The translations under genes were made by a program, and so were the position numbers. Positions 34,162 through 46,149 of a stretch of 64,000 nt of DNA are shown one piece after another. Under the pieces are notes generated by a model, which was given only the letters and a program-made list of their open reading frames with translations, was not told the DNA's origin and searched no databases. Origin of the DNA: Staphylococcus pragensis (GTDB lineage: Bacteria > Bacillota > Bacilli > Staphylococcales > Staphylococcaceae); contig NZ_SRPJ01000008.1 of assembly GCF_004785665.1 (NCBI RefSeq), positions 1 to 64,000 on the forward strand, in the 5' to 3' direction. Positions within the stretch are counted from its first letter, which is position 1, and each line of letters opens with the position of its first letter.

Positions 34162-34691
34162 TATTTATCGCCTGCCTCTTTAAGATACTTATCAACTAAT
34201 GCTTTCTGATCTTGTTCAGAAATTTCTTTTTGAAGTACTTTAGAAGCAATCAATACTGATAGTTCAGAAACTTGATTATTAATATCTGCAAGTGCGCGTT
34301 CTTTTTCACTGTTAATTTCACTTTGAGCAGTTTCAATCATACCATTTGCACGAACGTTAGCTTCATGAATGATTTCTTCATGTTGTTTACGAGCTTGAAC
34401 TCTAGCATCTTCAAGGATACGTTGAACTTCATCTTGTGTTTCTTTAAGTGTCTTTCTATTTTCTTCTTCAAGTTTTTGTGCATTAAGTTTTGCTTCTTCC
34501 GCTTCATCGATATCTCTATTAATATCTCTTTCACGTTGATCCATTACTTCTTTCAATGGACCCCAAGCAAATTTTTTCAATAATGCTAAGAGGATAACAA
34601 ATGTTACAACAGTAACAATAACTGTTCCCCACTCAACACCACCGGCTGCTGCACCCAAAACATATGAATTAGCTAATGCATTCACTGGCAT
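34161..34691 (-). CDS. atpF: ATP synthase b subunit
   Basis: This 176-residue peripheral stalk subunit has one N-terminal transmembrane helix (about residues 20-42, [21 protein letters not shown]) followed by a long charged coiled coil to the end. It dimerises and holds AtpH. The N-terminus has a few more residues than in S. aureus. It is coupled to atpH by TAATG. Confidence 0.96.
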   Translation of the reverse strand: MPVNALANSYVLGAAAGGVEWGTVIVTVVTFVILLALLKKFAWGPLKEVMDQRERDINRDIDEAEEAKLNAQKLEEENRKTLKETQDEVQRILEDARVQARKQHEEIIHEANVRANGMIETAQSEINSEKERALADINNQVSELSVLIASKVLQKEISEQDQKALVDKYLKEAGDK

Positions 34692-34778
34692 TCGACACTC
34701 CTTTCATTATTAATCATCATATTTGCATTAAATAAAACGAACGGCGAAGATCAAAGAGACTTCGCCTCAAAACATTTC

Positions 34779-35018
<240 letters not shown>

Positions 35019-35023
35019 TTAAA

Positions 35024-35776
<753 letters not shown>

Positions 35777-36127
35777 TTACTCCCTTTGTAATAAAGGACG
35801 TATGATGATTAGTACATAAGAAATCATAAGGCCTATCATTATTCCTATAATGTTTACATACTCTTTAAAGAAAAACCAAATCAAGCACGCAACAATAGCG
35901 ACTAAATACCTCCAGATATTGCCCGTAGAAATATGTATATTATCTGGTTGCTTTGCCCGAGATAAATAAAATTCAAAGATATATGTATTAATTAAAGCGC
36001 CAAACGTTCCTATTATTAATCCTAAAGTAAAAGGATTAGGTTTAATAATGTACAAAACACTTAACAAAATTAAAAAATAGATATAATATTGAATGAATTG
36101 TTTGAAAATAATACTAAAACGCTTCAT
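35777..36127 (-). CDS. atpI: ATP synthase assembly protein AtpI
   Basis: This 116-residue small membrane protein has four predicted transmembrane helices and is the first gene of the atp operon. AtpI-type proteins help c-ring assembly and may carry magnesium or calcium, and low sequence conservation is normal. The match rests on length, topology and position. A GGAGG ribosome site is present, and a good promoter lies 62 bases upstream. Confidence 0.88.
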   Translation of the reverse strand: MKRFSIIFKQFIQYYIYFLILLSVLYIIKPNPFTLGLIIGTFGALINTYIFEFYLSRAKQPDNIHISTGNIWRYLVAIVACLIWFFFKEYVNIIGIMIGLMISYVLIIIRPLLQRE

Positions 36128-36188
36128 TCATAGTGCCTCCAAAATTACTTATGAGTATCATGTAAACCGTTCCACTCATACAATTTTA

Positions 36189-36217
36189 ATAATAATATAG
36201 CGTATATATCGTGTCAA
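36189..36217 (-). promoter_or_regulatory. Sigma-A promoter of the atp operon
   Basis: Minus strand TTGACA (36212-36217) is a perfect -35, followed by a 17-base spacer and TATTAT (36189-36194). It lies between wecB and atpI, so atpIBEFHAGDC can be transcribed independently of the genes upstream. Confidence 0.8.
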
Positions 36218-36266
36218 TTCTATTCAAATTGTTGTAAAAAATCCATACAATTTTGTCACAAAATAT

Positions 36267-37400
36267 TCACATTTTAAATTCTTTTGGTTTTTCAATAATT
36301 AAACCAAAATAGTATTTTATACTTTCACATATTCTTAATGACGCCATTCCATCTCCATAAGGATTTTGTATTGATGCCATTTTTTTATATACTGTTGAGT
36401 CATCTAAAAGCGTTTTTATTTCAGTATAAACATTATCTTCTTCCGTGCCTATCACTTTTAACGTTCCAGCTGCCACCCCTTCAGGTCGCTCTGTAACATC
36501 TCTTAGTACTAAGACCGGTTTATTTAACGAAGGTGCTTCCTCTTGAACACCGCCAGAATCCGTTAATATGAAATGTGCCTTATTGGCAAAGTTGTGGAAA
36601 TCTATCACATCTAAGGGCTCTATTCTTTCCACTTGCGTTTGGTCACTAAAATATTCACTAGCTAAATCTCTAACTTTTGGATTCAAATGCTGAGGATAAA
36701 CTACTACTACATCCTCATATTCACTAACAATTCTATTTATCGCTTTGAAAACATTTCTCATAGGAAGACCTATATTTTCTCTACGATGCATTGTTAATAA
36801 AATTATTTTTTTATTCTCGTGCTTATTTAAAATATCTGACATGTAGTCATTTTTAATCGTAAGATTCAACGTATCAATAGCTGTATTTCCAGTTACAACA
36901 ATAGAATCTCTATCTTTTTGTTCTTTGATTAAATTTTCAGCCGCATTTATTGTAGGTGCAAAATGCAAGTCGGCAATATTACTTACCATTTGTCGATTAA
37001 TTTCTTCGGGAAATGGCGCATATTTATCGCCAGTTCTCAACCCTGCTTCTACATGACCTACAGCTATTTGATTATAAAAAGCAGCTAAAGCACCAGAAAA
37101 TGTAGTAGTAGTATCTCCATGCACAAGTACCATATCTGGTTGTTCATCTTTGATGATATTTTCAAGTTGTATCATAGCGCTAGACGTAATTTCAGATAAT
37201 GTTTGATTTTCTTTCATGATATTCAAATCATAGTGTGGTTGGATGTTAAATGTTTTTAAAACTGAATCTAACATTTCTCGATGTTGAGCAGTTACAACAA
37301 TCATTGGCTCTAATTCGTCGTCATTTTCAAGTGCTTTAACTAAGGGTGCCATTTTAATCGCTTCTGGTCTTGTACCAAAGACTGTCATAATTTTTTTCAT
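36267..37400 (-). CDS. wecB: UDP-N-acetylglucosamine 2-epimerase (non-hydrolysing)
   Basis: This 377-residue enzyme interconverts UDP-GlcNAc and UDP-ManNAc. In staphylococci the MnaA-type enzyme supplies ManNAc for wall teichoic acid linkage units. Motifs include VFGTRPEAIKMAPLVKAL, HGDTTTTFSGALAAF, HVEAGLRTGDKYAPFPEE and the C-terminal TDSGGVQEEAPSLNKPVL. The placement next to upp and the atp operon is that of S. aureus mnaA, so that name would also fit. It lies 40 bases after upp. Confidence 0.93.
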   Translation of the reverse strand: MKKIMTVFGTRPEAIKMAPLVKALENDDELEPMIVVTAQHREMLDSVLKTFNIQPHYDLNIMKENQTLSEITSSAMIQLENIIKDEQPDMVLVHGDTTTTFSGALAAFYNQIAVGHVEAGLRTGDKYAPFPEEINRQMVSNIADLHFAPTINAAENLIKEQKDRDSIVVTGNTAIDTLNLTIKNDYMSDILNKHENKKIILLTMHRRENIGLPMRNVFKAINRIVSEYEDVVVVYPQHLNPKVRDLASEYFSDQTQVERIEPLDVIDFHNFANKAHFILTDSGGVQEEAPSLNKPVLVLRDVTERPEGVAAGTLKVIGTEEDNVYTEIKTLLDDSTVYKKMASIQNPYGDGMASLRICESIKYYFGLIIEKPKEFKM

Positions 37401-37440
37401 ATTATTTACTCCTACAACGAACTAACTTTAAACTTCTCAA

Positions 37441-38070
37441 CTACTTAGTACCAAATAGTCTATCCCCAGCATCACCTAAACCAGGTGTGATGTATGCTTT
37501 ATCATTTAATTTTTCATCTAAAGCAGCTATAAAAATATCTACATCATCGTGCACTTCTTGCATTTTTTCAACGCCTTCAGGAGCTGCGATTAAACACATA
37601 AATCTAATATTTTTAGCGCCACGTTTTTTCAATGAATTAATTGCTTCGATAGCAGATGCCCCTGTTGCTAACATAGGATCTACAACTATAATTTGTCTTT
37701 CATCAATATCTTGAGGTAACTTCACGAAATATTCAACAGCTTTTAATGTTTCAGGATCACGGTATAATCCAATGTGACCTACACGTGCTGCAGGAACTAA
37801 GCTTAATACACCATCAGTCATTCCTAAACCTGCTCTTAAAATAGGTACGATAGCTAATTTTTTACCTGCTAATCTTTTCGCTGTCATTTTAGTAACTGGT
37901 GTTTGAATTTCGACATCTTGAAGTTCTAAATCTCTTGTTACTTCATAAGCCATTAACATACCTACTTCATCAACAAGCTCTCTAAATTCTTTTGTTCCTG
38001 TATTCATATCACGAATATAACTTAATTTGTGTTGAATTAAAGGGTGATCAAATACGTGTACTTTACTCAT
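37441..38070 (-). CDS. upp: Uracil phosphoribosyltransferase
   Basis: Upp (209 aa) converts uracil and PRPP to UMP. The PRPP-binding loop is [16 protein letters not shown], and the uracil-binding C-terminus is [16 protein letters not shown]. It lies 28 bases after glyA and belongs to the ywlG-glyA-upp-wecB run. It works with the nucleoside phosphorylases at 59-64 kb in base salvage. Confidence 0.97.
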   Translation of the reverse strand: MSKVHVFDHPLIQHKLSYIRDMNTGTKEFRELVDEVGMLMAYEVTRDLELQDVEIQTPVTKMTAKRLAGKKLAIVPILRAGLGMTDGVLSLVPAARVGHIGLYRDPETLKAVEYFVKLPQDIDERQIIVVDPMLATGASAIEAINSLKKRGAKNIRFMCLIAAPEGVEKMQEVHDDVDIFIAALDEKLNDKAYITPGLGDAGDRLFGTK

Positions 38071-38098
38071 TATCTATTTCCTCCAGTTTAATTAAAAA

Positions 38099-39337
38099 TT
38101 ACTCATATAGTGGATACTTTGTTGTTAATTTACTTACTCTTTCACTTGCTTCTTTTAATTTAGCTTGATCTTTAGGATTTTTAAGCGCTAAGCTAATAAT
38201 TTTCCCAACTTCTTTAAATGCTTCTTCATCAAAGCCTCTAGTAGTGGCTGCAGGTGTACCTAAACGAATACCACTTGTAACGAATGGTTTTTCCTGGTCG
38301 AAAGGAATAGTGTTTTTATTACAAGTAATGCCAATTGAATCTAGTGTAGATTCGGCTTCTTTACCTGTCACATTCACTGAGTTTTTAACGTCAACGGCTA
38401 TTAAATGATTGTCTGTACCACCAGAAACGATTCTAAAGCCTTCTTCTTGTAGCGTCTCTGCTAAAACTTTAGCATTTTTAACTACTTGTTCTTGGTACGC
38501 TCTAAATTCTGGTTCTAACGCTTCACCGAAAGCAACGGCTTTAGCAGCAATCACATGTTCTAATGGACCACCTTGAATGCCAGGGAAGATTGTTTTGTCT
38601 ATATCTTTTTTATATTCTTCTTTGCACAGGATTAATCCACCACGTGGTCCTCTCAAAGTTTTATGAGTTGTACTTGTAACGAAGTCTGCATATTCTACTG
38701 GATTAGGATGTAAACCTGCTGCTACCAAACCAGCGATATGCGCCATATCTACCATTAATTTTGCGCCTACTTCATCAGCGATTTCTTTGAACTTTTTAAA
38801 ATCAAGTTCTCTTGAATATGCAGAAGTACCAGCCACAATTAATTTAGGTTTATGCTCAAGTGCTAATTTACGAACTGCTTCATAGTCAATCTTCTCTGTT
38901 TCTTTATCCACTTCATAATCAACAAAATTATAAAATTTACCACTAAAGTTAACAGGCGAACCATGCGTTAAATGACCACCATGGCTTAAATTCATTCCTA
39001 ATACAGTATCACCCATTTCAAGTGCTACTAAATAAACAGCCATGTTAGCTTGTGAACCAGAATGAGGTTGAACATTAGCATGTTCAGCGCCAAATAATGC
39101 TTTAACACGTTCGATAGCAATTGTCTCAGTCACATCTACATAATCACATCCACCATAATAACGACGTCCAGGATAACCTTCCGCATACTTATTCGTCATT
39201 ACAGAACCTTGAGCTTCCATAACAGCTTCAGAAACAAAATTCTCAGATGCAATTAATTCGATGTTATTATTTTGTCTATTATATTCATTTTGAATCGCTT
39301 CATAGACAGCTTTATCTTGATTTTGGATATATGACAT
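38099..39337 (-). CDS. glyA: Serine hydroxymethyltransferase
   Basis: This 412-residue PLP enzyme interconverts serine and glycine with tetrahydrofolate and is the main source of one-carbon units. The PLP lysine is in [18 protein letters not shown], and the [14 protein letters not shown] and [12 protein letters not shown] motifs are present. It begins 24 bases after ywlG. No riboswitch was seen upstream. Confidence 0.97.
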   Translation of the reverse strand: MSYIQNQDKAVYEAIQNEYNRQNNNIELIASENFVSEAVMEAQGSVMTNKYAEGYPGRRYYGGCDYVDVTETIAIERVKALFGAEHANVQPHSGSQANMAVYLVALEMGDTVLGMNLSHGGHLTHGSPVNFSGKFYNFVDYEVDKETEKIDYEAVRKLALEHKPKLIVAGTSAYSRELDFKKFKEIADEVGAKLMVDMAHIAGLVAAGLHPNPVEYADFVTSTTHKTLRGPRGGLILCKEEYKKDIDKTIFPGIQGGPLEHVIAAKAVAFGEALEPEFRAYQEQVVKNAKVLAETLQEEGFRIVSGGTDNHLIAVDVKNSVNVTGKEAESTLDSIGITCNKNTIPFDQEKPFVTSGIRLGTPAATTRGFDEEAFKEVGKIISLALKNPKDQAKLKEASERVSKLTTKYPLYE

Positions 39338-39361
39338 TAAAATCCCCTCTTCCTTTCAAAC

Positions 39362-39886
39362 CTATTCGTATTTAGCTCGTTCACCACCGATTTTTTTAGG
39401 TCTTGAAGTAGCAATTGTTACTATTGCTTCTCCAACTTTTTTGACACTAGTTCTAATCGGTACACAAACATGTTTAATATGCATGCCAATTAATGTTTGG
39501 CCAATATCAATACCTTTAGGAACAGTAATATGCTCTACAACTACTGGATCTTTCATGTGTCGATAAGCATAAGTTGCTAGACTCCCACCTGCATGAACAT
39601 CTGGTACGACTGTCACTTCTTCCATTGTTAAAGGATTAAATTGTTCTCTTTCAATTGTGACCGCTCTATTAATATGTTCACAACCTTGAAATGCAAATGA
39701 TACACCTGTTTCTTGTTGTACCTTTTCTAAGGTAGTGAAAATATCTTTAGCTACGTCCATTGAACCTACAGAACCTATTTTTTCTCCTATAACTTCAGAT
39801 GTTGAACAACCAATGATGCATATTTCACCTTTTTTAAAGAATGATTGTGCTTTCAATTCATCTAATAAAGTTGTAAGTTCTTGCAT
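39362..39886 (-). CDS. ywlG: DUF436 / TIGR01440 family protein (YwlG-like)
   Basis: This 174-residue conserved protein has motifs [47 protein letters not shown] and the basic end [13 protein letters not shown]. It is found beside glyA across Firmicutes. The biochemical function is unknown. I chose ATG 39886, since GTGGAG lies six bases upstream and it equals the S. aureus length. A GTG at 39898 was rejected. It follows a terminator, so it starts the glyA transcription unit. Confidence 0.88.
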   Translation of the reverse strand: MQELTTLLDELKAQSFFKKGEICIIGCSTSEVIGEKIGSVGSMDVAKDIFTTLEKVQQETGVSFAFQGCEHINRAVTIEREQFNPLTMEEVTVVPDVHAGGSLATYAYRHMKDPVVVEHITVPKGIDIGQTLIGMHIKHVCVPIRTSVKKVGEAIVTIATSRPKKIGGERAKYE

Positions 39887-39912
39887 AGAAATCTCCACCT
39901 TACTTACATAAT

Positions 39913-39945
39913 TAAAAGAAGCATAGCAAACTAGCTATACTTCTT
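39913..39945 (-). terminator. Terminator after ywlE
   Basis: A 12-bp stem with one mismatch (39916-39927 with 39934-39945) and a 6-base loop is followed by TTTTAAT on the minus strand. It separates ywlE from ywlG-glyA. Confidence 0.75.
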
Positions 39946-39995
39946 CATTATAACGTATTTAATTCATAACTTATACTAAATGTAATATTTTCGTT

Positions 39996-40412
39996 TTATG
40001 AAAAGCCTTGCAATTTGTGGATGAGACTATAAAGTTGATTAAACGTATATCGGTACGTATCAATACTGCCACCAAATGGATCGTCCACTTCCTCATTTTC
40101 CCCAACATATTCACTTAAAGTATAAACAGGAATGTTTTCACCGTATGCATTGATAAGTTGTGCTTTATGAGACTGCGTCATTGTTAAAATTAAATCACTG
40201 TCAAGATCACTCTCACTGAATTGCTGTGCTGAAGTTGGCTCTGGTAAATCATGTTCTAAAATAACTTCTAGAGACTCTGGTGTCACTGATTGGCCATTTA
40301 CAGCAAATAACCCTCTCGATTCAATCGTATCGTTTGGAAGTATTGTTTTACCTATGCTTTCTGCAATAGGACTACGACATGTATTACCCGTACATACAAA
40401 TATTATTTTCAT
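39996..40412 (-). CDS. ywlE: Low-molecular-weight protein phosphatase, probable protein-arginine phosphatase
   Basis: This 138-residue protein has the P-loop C7-T-G-N-T-C-R13 followed by SPIAES, and the general acid Asp in EVDDPFGGSIDTY. Thr11 in the P-loop is the residue that gives B. subtilis YwlE its phosphoarginine preference, so this is probably a phosphoarginine phosphatase (S. aureus name ptpB) opposing McsB kinase. It overlaps ywlC by 4 bases. Confidence 0.88.
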   Translation of the reverse strand: MKIIFVCTGNTCRSPIAESIGKTILPNDTIESRGLFAVNGQSVTPESLEVILEHDLPEPTSAQQFSESDLDSDLILTMTQSHKAQLINAYGENIPVYTLSEYVGENEEVDDPFGGSIDTYRYTFNQLYSLIHKLQGFS

Positions 40413-41452
40413 AACTCTTCACCTCTAATGATACGATTAGCAGTTGCTTTGGACATTCGATTCATCACGGCTTCCGCGGATTCTGCATTTTCAAAAGCAT
40501 AGATATATGCTTCATTAATCATTTCATTCTTGTCAATATCATGCAAAATGGCATATAAATTATGATTTGCTCCTTTAATATCATCTTCATCTTGACATAA
40601 AGGAATAAACCATGAGCTATCAGGAACAAGTGACTGTAAACTTTCTGGCACAATAAAAGCAGCATTTGACCAATCTTTATGATTTGCAATAGGATTGGTT
40701 AAATCTTTTAGCATCGTTACTGGTGTTTCTGGTGAATAATGTTTATATTTCATACCCGGAGCAATGGGTTTTTCGACATTATTATAATTAAAATGCTCGA
40801 CACTACCAGGAAGCACCTCATTCAACATGGTTTGAGTAATGGCGCCTGGACGAGCGATTCTAAAGGGATATTGCGTACAATCAAGCACGGTACTTTCTAA
40901 GCCTTCTTCACTTTGATCCCCGTTGACAATGCCGTCAATTTTACCATTTAAATCATGATAGACATGTTGAAACGTTGTAGGTGATGGACGTCCACTTAAA
41001 TTAGCACTTGGTGCAGCTATAGGTAAGTTTACATATTGTAAAATAGCGCGTCCTAACGTGTGACTCGGCATACGCACTGCAATTGAATCTAGACCACCGC
41101 TCACTTTATCACACAGGTAACCTTTTTTTAGAGGTAAGATAAATGAAATCGGTCCAGGCCAAAAGGCATTCATTAGTACTTTGGCTTCATTAGGTATATG
41201 AGTAACAAACTCATTTAATTGTTCTAAACTATGAATATGCACGATTAAAGGATTGTCAGAGGGACGTCCTTTGGCTTTATAAATATTAGAAACCGCTTCT
41301 TCATCTTTTGCATTTGCACCAAGACCATATACAGTTTCAGTAGGAATAGCGATTAAGCCACCTTGTTCAAATATTGTTTTTATTTCATTCATTTTAGGAA
41401 ATGATAGTGGCGCTTCACTATAGTTGCGCATATCCCATATTTTACTCTCCAT
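40409..41452 (-). CDS. ywlC: L-threonylcarbamoyladenylate synthase (Sua5/YwlC)
   Basis: This 347-residue enzyme makes threonylcarbamoyl-AMP for the t6A modification of ANN-decoding tRNAs. The N-terminal YrdC domain shows GGLIAIPTETVYGLGANA, the KxR motif KAKGRPSDNPL and the SANLSGRPSPT block. A C-terminal Sua5 domain follows the linker ending APGMKYKHYSPETPV. It overlaps ywlE by 4 bases. Partner t6A genes are not in this window. Confidence 0.95.
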   Translation of the reverse strand: MESKIWDMRNYSEAPLSFPKMNEIKTIFEQGGLIAIPTETVYGLGANAKDEEAVSNIYKAKGRPSDNPLIVHIHSLEQLNEFVTHIPNEAKVLMNAFWPGPISFILPLKKGYLCDKVSGGLDSIAVRMPSHTLGRAILQYVNLPIAAPSANLSGRPSPTTFQHVYHDLNGKIDGIVNGDQSEEGLESTVLDCTQYPFRIARPGAITQTMLNEVLPGSVEHFNYNNVEKPIAPGMKYKHYSPETPVTMLKDLTNPIANHKDWSNAAFIVPESLQSLVPDSSWFIPLCQDEDDIKGANHNLYAILHDIDKNEMINEAYIYAFENAESAEAVMNRMSKATANRIIRGEEL

Positions 41453-41495
41453 TCACCTCACACCTTTCCTTTAATTATCGTGATGATGAGTGATA

Positions 41496-41529
41496 AAGAG
41501 GCTGGGACAAAATAATATGTCTCAGCCTC
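41496..41529 (-). terminator. Terminator after prmC
   Basis: Stem GAGGCTGGGACA/TGTCTCAGCCTC (41498-41509 with 41518-41529, one wobble) with an 8-base loop is followed by TTTATC on the minus strand. The hairpin belongs to the same GAGGCTGRGACA class as the one at 26884-26920. Confidence 0.75.
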
Positions 41530-41538
41530 CCCCATCGC

Positions 41539-42378
41539 TTATTGCCATTCAAATGACACGATCCTATCTATTCCATTAATATCTTTGATTACATTAACTA
41601 ATAAATTCGGATATTTTTTTAAAATTAGTTCCTTTAATATCTCGCCTTGATTATACCCTATTTCAAATGTAACATATGCATTTTCATTAAGGACTTTTGG
41701 CAAATCATTTAATATAGATTCATATATTGCATAGCCCTTATTTTTCGCAAACAGGGCAACATGAGGCTCATATTTCACGACTGTATCCGCCATACTATGA
41801 ACCTCTTCATAGTCTATATAAGGTGGATTGGAAATGAGACCATCTACTTTAATATTATTTTTAATCAATGGTTTTAAAGCATCTCCATGCATAAATTCAA
41901 TATCAGCATTATGATGATAGGCATTATCCTTAGCTAAATCTATGGTTTCTTGAACGACATCAGTCGCAATAATGTTCAATTTAGGATTTAATTTCTTAAG
42001 TGATACAGCAAGCGCGCCACTTCCTGTACCAATGTCTACAACTGTCGCTCCCTCTTTCACATGTTCCAAGAAATGAAGCATTACTTCTTCGGTTTCTGGT
42101 CGAGGAATTAGACAATGTGAATTGACTTGAAACTGAAGACCATAGAACATTTGAAAACCTACAATGTACTGAATAGGTTCACCTAGTAGCATGCGTTCAA
42201 CAGCCAATGAAAATCTAGCTTCCTCAGCTTCATTCATTTCATCATACATATGCATAAGGTAATCCGTTCTAGACCAACCAAATAAATCAAGCATTAACCA
42301 TTCTGCACGAGATTGTTCGAAACCTTTATTCTTTGCTAGTTGAATGGCTTCAGTTAATTTATCCTTAAAGCTCGCCAT
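41539..42378 (-). CDS. prmC: Peptide chain release factor N5-glutamine methyltransferase
   Basis: PrmC (279 aa) methylates the GGQ glutamine of release factors. The SAM-binding motif [15 protein letters not shown] and catalytic NPPY ([14 protein letters not shown]) are clear. It overlaps the end of its substrate gene prfA by 14 bases. Confidence 0.96.
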   Translation of the reverse strand: MASFKDKLTEAIQLAKNKGFEQSRAEWLMLDLFGWSRTDYLMHMYDEMNEAEEARFSLAVERMLLGEPIQYIVGFQMFYGLQFQVNSHCLIPRPETEEVMLHFLEHVKEGATVVDIGTGSGALAVSLKKLNPKLNIIATDVVQETIDLAKDNAYHHNADIEFMHGDALKPLIKNNIKVDGLISNPPYIDYEEVHSMADTVVKYEPHVALFAKNKGYAIYESILNDLPKVLNENAYVTFEIGYNQGEILKELILKKYPNLLVNVIKDINGIDRIVSFEWQ

Positions 42379-43441
42379 TATTTAATTCTTTCAGTTTTTC
42401 AGTTTGTTCAGAAAGTGTAAGTGCATCGATAATCTCGTCTAATTTACCTTCCATGATTTGATCTAACTTTTGTAATGTTAGACCAATACGGTGATCTGTT
42501 ACACGGCTTTGTGGATAATTGTATGTTCTTACACGCTCAGAGCGGTCACCTGTACCGACAGCTGATTTACGTTGTGCAGCATACTTTTGTTGTTCTTCTT
42601 GTAATTTCATATCATATAAACGTGCTTTCAACACTTTTAATGCTTTCTCACGGTTTTGAATTTGAGACTTTTCAGAAGATGTAGCAATTACACCTGTTGG
42701 CAAGTGAGTAATACGTACAGCTGAGTCTGTAGTATTTACGTGCTGACCACCAGCACCACTTGAACGGTACGTATCAATTTTTAAGTCTTCATTGCGAATT
42801 TCAATTTCAACATCTTCAACTTCTGGTAATACAGCTACTGTAGCAGTTGAAGTATGAATACGACCACCTGATTCTGTTTCAGGCACACGTTGGACACGGT
42901 GTGCACCATTTTCAAATTTTAATTTACTATATGCGCCGCTACCTGAAACTGAAAAGCTGATTTCTTTATAACCACCATGGTCACTTTCAGCTGCTTCTAC
43001 AATTTCAGTTTTAAAGTTTTGAGATTCTGCATATTTGGTATACATTCTTAATAAATCGCCTGCAAAAATTGCAGCTTCATCTCCACCTGCTGCTGCTCTG
43101 ATTTCAACGATAACGTCTTTTTCATCATTAGGATCTTTAGGGATAAGCAAGAATTTAAGTTGTTCTTCTAATTCAGGAATAGCACTTTTAAGACTAGTAC
43201 TTTCCTCTTTTAACATTTCAATTTCTTCTTTATCATCTGTTTCATTTAACATTTCATCGATTTCATCGATTTCTTCTTTTTTGCTTTTATAATCTCTATA
43301 AACATCTACTGTTTTTTGTAAATCAGCTTGTTCTTTAGAATATTTACGTAATTTATCTGAATCATTAACAACCTCAGGGTCACTTAACATTTCATTTAAT
43401 TGTTCATATCTTTCTTCAACAATATCTAATTGATCAAACAC
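42365..43441 (-). CDS. prfA: Peptide chain release factor 1
   Basis: RF1 (358 aa) ends translation at UAA and UAG. The peptidyl hydrolysis motif GGQ is in [15 protein letters not shown], and the recognition domain contains [14 protein letters not shown]. The start is GTG at 43441, which shares its first G with the tdk stop (TAGTG). AAGGAGG lies seven bases upstream inside tdk. The prfA-prmC order is the standard one. Confidence 0.96.
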   Translation of the reverse strand: MFDQLDIVEERYEQLNEMLSDPEVVNDSDKLRKYSKEQADLQKTVDVYRDYKSKKEEIDEIDEMLNETDDKEEIEMLKEESTSLKSAIPELEEQLKFLLIPKDPNDEKDVIVEIRAAAGGDEAAIFAGDLLRMYTKYAESQNFKTEIVEAAESDHGGYKEISFSVSGSGAYSKLKFENGAHRVQRVPETESGGRIHTSTATVAVLPEVEDVEIEIRNEDLKIDTYRSSGAGGQHVNTTDSAVRITHLPTGVIATSSEKSQIQNREKALKVLKARLYDMKLQEEQQKYAAQRKSAVGTGDRSERVRTYNYPQSRVTDHRIGLTLQKLDQIMEGKLDEIIDALTLSEQTEKLKELNNGEL

Positions 43442-44040
43442 TACATTTCCTCCTTCTCATTATTACTCGGTGCAACAATGTGATGTGCTCTACATCTAGG
43501 TTCATAACTTTCATTCGCTCCCACTAAAATAATAGGATCATCTATTTTAGCTGGTTGTCCATTAATTAATCGTTGGGTTCTACTTGAAGATGAACCACAA
43601 ACAGCACATACCGCTTGTAACTTAGTTACTTGTTCACTGACTGCCAAAAGTTGAGGCATAGGTTCGAACGGTTCTCCACGAAAGTCCATATCCAATCCAG
43701 CAACTACAACTCTATGGCCCTCTTCAGCAAGTTTTTCAACGATATTAACAATCTCTTTATCAAAGAATTGAATCTCATCAATGCCAATCACATCTACATG
43801 TGATAAATCTTGTAATAAAATATCTCGTGCTGTGGTAATATTAATGGCTTCTAATTCATTTCCATCATGAGATACAACTTTTTCATCATGGTAACGATTG
43901 TCTATAGCCGGTTTAAACACTACTATTTTTTGTTTAGCATACAGACCTCGGCGCAATCGACGAATTAATTCTTCTGATTTGCCACTAAACATACTTCCAG
44001 TAATGCATTCAATCCAACCAGAATGGTAAGTTTCATACAT
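43441..44040 (-). CDS. tdk: Thymidine kinase
   Basis: Type II thymidine kinase, 199 aa. It has the P-loop [14 protein letters not shown], the DEIQFFD motif, the structural zinc cysteines CAVCG and RCRAHH, and the thymidine-binding lasso. ATG 44040 is chosen because AAAGGTGG lies seven bases upstream and homologues begin [15 protein letters not shown]-initiated extension to 44061 was rejected. It is coupled to prfA. Confidence 0.95.
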   Translation of the reverse strand: MYETYHSGWIECITGSMFSGKSEELIRRLRRGLYAKQKIVVFKPAIDNRYHDEKVVSHDGNELEAINITTARDILLQDLSHVDVIGIDEIQFFDKEIVNIVEKLAEEGHRVVVAGLDMDFRGEPFEPMPQLLAVSEQVTKLQAVCAVCGSSSSRTQRLINGQPAKIDDPIILVGANESYEPRCRAHHIVAPSNNEKEEM

Positions 44041-44192
44041 TATAAGTTCCACCTTTTTCAAAACATAATCGCTTAATTATATCATATTTTAATTGTTTAT
44101 AAACGACTTTATGTATATCTAGAATGTTCATAATTTTTAAGTATTTAGCCCCCATACTTTATTTAGTATGACACTTACTCGATTTAATAATA

Positions 44193-44236
44193 TAAAAAAA
44201 CTGCCTACTTAACTCTATATAGCATAGATTAGGCAG
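44193..44236 (-). terminator. Terminator after rpmE2
   Basis: Minus strand CTGCCTA/TAGGCAG (44230-44236 with 44201-44207) closes a larger imperfect hairpin, followed by TTTTTTT. Confidence 0.8.
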
Positions 44237-44253
44237 ACAGTTTAAACTTACAA

Positions 44254-44514
44254 TTAGTTGTTGTTGTTTGATTTGAGACCAAACTTTTTGTTGAAACGTT
44301 CCACACGACCATCCGCAGCAGCGAATTTTTGACGTCCAGTATAGAATGGGTGTGAATCAGAAGATACATCTAAACGAATAACTGGGTATTCATTTCCATC
44401 TTCCCATTCCATAGTTTCTGAAGATGTTTTTGTAGAACCACTTAAGAATTTAAAGTTTGTTGTAGTATCTAAAAAGATAACTTTGTGGTAATCAGGATGA
44501 ATTCCTTGTTTCAT
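44254..44514 (-). CDS. rpmE2: 50S ribosomal protein L31, type B
   Basis: This 86-residue L31 opens [19 protein letters not shown] and lacks the CxxC zinc motif of type A L31. In Bacillus the type B form is Zur-regulated, but staphylococci carry only this form as far as I recall, and I see no Zur-like palindrome here. AAAGGAG lies eight bases before the ATG. A strong promoter lies 71 bases upstream. Confidence 0.96.
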   Translation of the reverse strand: MKQGIHPDYHKVIFLDTTTNFKFLSGSTKTSSETMEWEDGNEYPVIRLDVSSDSHPFYTGRQKFAAADGRVERFNKKFGLKSNNNN

Positions 44515-44584
44515 TATTTTCAGCTCCTTTGCCCTGAACCATCTGGAACAGAGTTATTTGTGAGTTTTTACCCAATACTTAGCA

Positions 44585-44613
44585 ATTATAATAGTTATAA
44601 CTATAAAACGCAA
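44585..44613 (-). promoter_or_regulatory. Sigma-A promoter of rpmE2
   Basis: Minus strand TTGCGT (44608-44613), a 17-base spacer and a perfect TATAAT (44585-44590). The expected leader is about 64 bases. It lies directly after the rho stop codon, and no terminator is evident between rho and rpmE2. Confidence 0.7.
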
Positions 44614-44631
44614 CCCTAAAACTGATATTCA

Positions 44632-45948
44632 TTAAATTATCGGTTTACCAGTTTTAGTACTCTCTTCGGCTGCTTTTTGAAGTTGTTGGAAAAACTCTTT
44701 GTTATTTTTAGATTTTTTTAATTTTCTAATGAAGCGTTCCGTAAAGTCTGTTGAATCTGTAAACATATTTCTCAGTTGCCATAATGAATCTAACTCAGAT
44801 TTACTAATTAATAATTCTTCTTTACGTGTTGAGCTTCTACCAATATCAATTGCTGGGAAGATACGACGCTCAGATAACTTACGATCTAAGTGTAACTCCA
44901 TATTTCCTGTTCCTTTGAACTCTTCATAAATCATATCGTCCATACGTGAACCTGTTTCAACTAACGCTGTCGCGAGGATTGTAAGACTTCCGCCCGCTTC
45001 AATATTACGTGCTGCCCCAAAGAATGCTTTCGGTTTATGTAATGAGGCTGGATCTAACCCACCTGATAACGTTCTACCACTAGGAGGGATCACTAAGTTA
45101 TATGCACGTGCTAATCGCGTAATAGAATCCATTAAGATAATCACATCTTGTCCAATCTCAACTAATCGTTTCGCTCTTTCAAGTAATAATTCCGCCACTT
45201 TTACATGATGTTCAGGTGGCTCATCAAACGTTGAATGTACCACTTCTGCAGATTCAACTGAACGTTCTATATCTGTGACTTCTTCTGGTCGCTCACCAAT
45301 TAATAAAATAAATAATTTTGCATCAGGTTTATTTATACTAATTGCATTAGCGATTTCTTTAAGTAATGAAGTTTTACCAGCCTTTGGAGGAGCTACGATA
45401 AGTCCACGTTGACCTAAACCGATTGGGGTAACTAAATCCATAATACGCGTTGAGTAGTTTTGAGGATCTGTTTCTAATATAATTCTTTCCTCAGGGTAAA
45501 GAGGTGTTAAAGCTTGGAAGTGAGGGCGTTTTTTGACTACTTCAGCATTTTCATCATTTACAAAGTCTACTTGTAATAAACCATAATATTTTTCGTTATC
45601 CTTAGGCTTACGTACCTTACCAGTGACCTTGTCACCTCGTTTAATTTCGAAACGTCGAATTTGACTAGCAGAGATGTAAATATCTTTTTCACCTTTAGAA
45701 TAGTTAACAGTTCTTAAGAAACCGTAACCATCTGGCTGAATATCATCTAATACACCTTCCATGTAATAATTGCCATCTTTTTCCATTTGAGCTTCCATGA
45801 TGGCTAAGACTAATTCACTTTTATTCAATTTACTATAATTAGTAAGTTTTAAAGATTTAGCTTTTTGCGTTAACTCTTTGGTTGTGTAATTCTTATATAA
45901 TTCATGAAAAGATTCATATTGCGGTGATGTACGTTCTCTTTCAGGCAT
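44632..45948 (-). CDS. rho: Transcription termination factor Rho
   Basis: Rho (438 aa) is a hexameric RNA-dependent ATPase. The N-terminal domain has the RHO-N helices, then the cold-shock-like RNA-binding fold ([21 protein letters not shown]). The ATPase core has Walker [15 protein letters not shown], Walker [18 protein letters not shown], and the R-loop [10 protein letters not shown] chose ATG 45948, eight bases after GGGTG and matching the MPERERTS start of S. aureus Rho. The GTG at 45957 was rejected. Unlike some Gram-positive Rho proteins there is no long insertion. Confidence 0.96.
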   Translation of the reverse strand: MPERERTSPQYESFHELYKNYTTKELTQKAKSLKLTNYSKLNKSELVLAIMEAQMEKDGNYYMEGVLDDIQPDGYGFLRTVNYSKGEKDIYISASQIRRFEIKRGDKVTGKVRKPKDNEKYYGLLQVDFVNDENAEVVKKRPHFQALTPLYPEERIILETDPQNYSTRIMDLVTPIGLGQRGLIVAPPKAGKTSLLKEIANAISINKPDAKLFILLIGERPEEVTDIERSVESAEVVHSTFDEPPEHHVKVAELLLERAKRLVEIGQDVIILMDSITRLARAYNLVIPPSGRTLSGGLDPASLHKPKAFFGAARNIEAGGSLTILATALVETGSRMDDMIYEEFKGTGNMELHLDRKLSERRIFPAIDIGRSSTRKEELLISKSELDSLWQLRNMFTDSTDFTERFIRKLKKSKNNKEFFQQLQKAAEESTKTGKPII

Positions 45949-46149
45949 AAACTGCACCCATTTCTTATATTTTTATGAAGACTCATTTTTAACATAGTTT
46001 ATTAATTTGTTTTATTTTCTGCTTTTCTGAAAATGCAGCACCAAATAAATCATAAATGATTTTATCAAAAAATTGTGAGTCTTAAATACTAGAATTAATA
46101 TAGCAAATTTTCATTTTAATTACAAAATGATTTTATTAAATTTCAAAAA

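Noticed and set aside
39338-39361. Riboswitch or T-box before glyA
   Set aside because: The gap to the upstream gene is only 24 bases and holds just a ribosome site.
44515-44631. Zur box or L31 autoregulatory leader before rpmE2
   Set aside because: I see a clear promoter and a short leader but no Zur-type palindrome and no convincing L31-binding hairpin.
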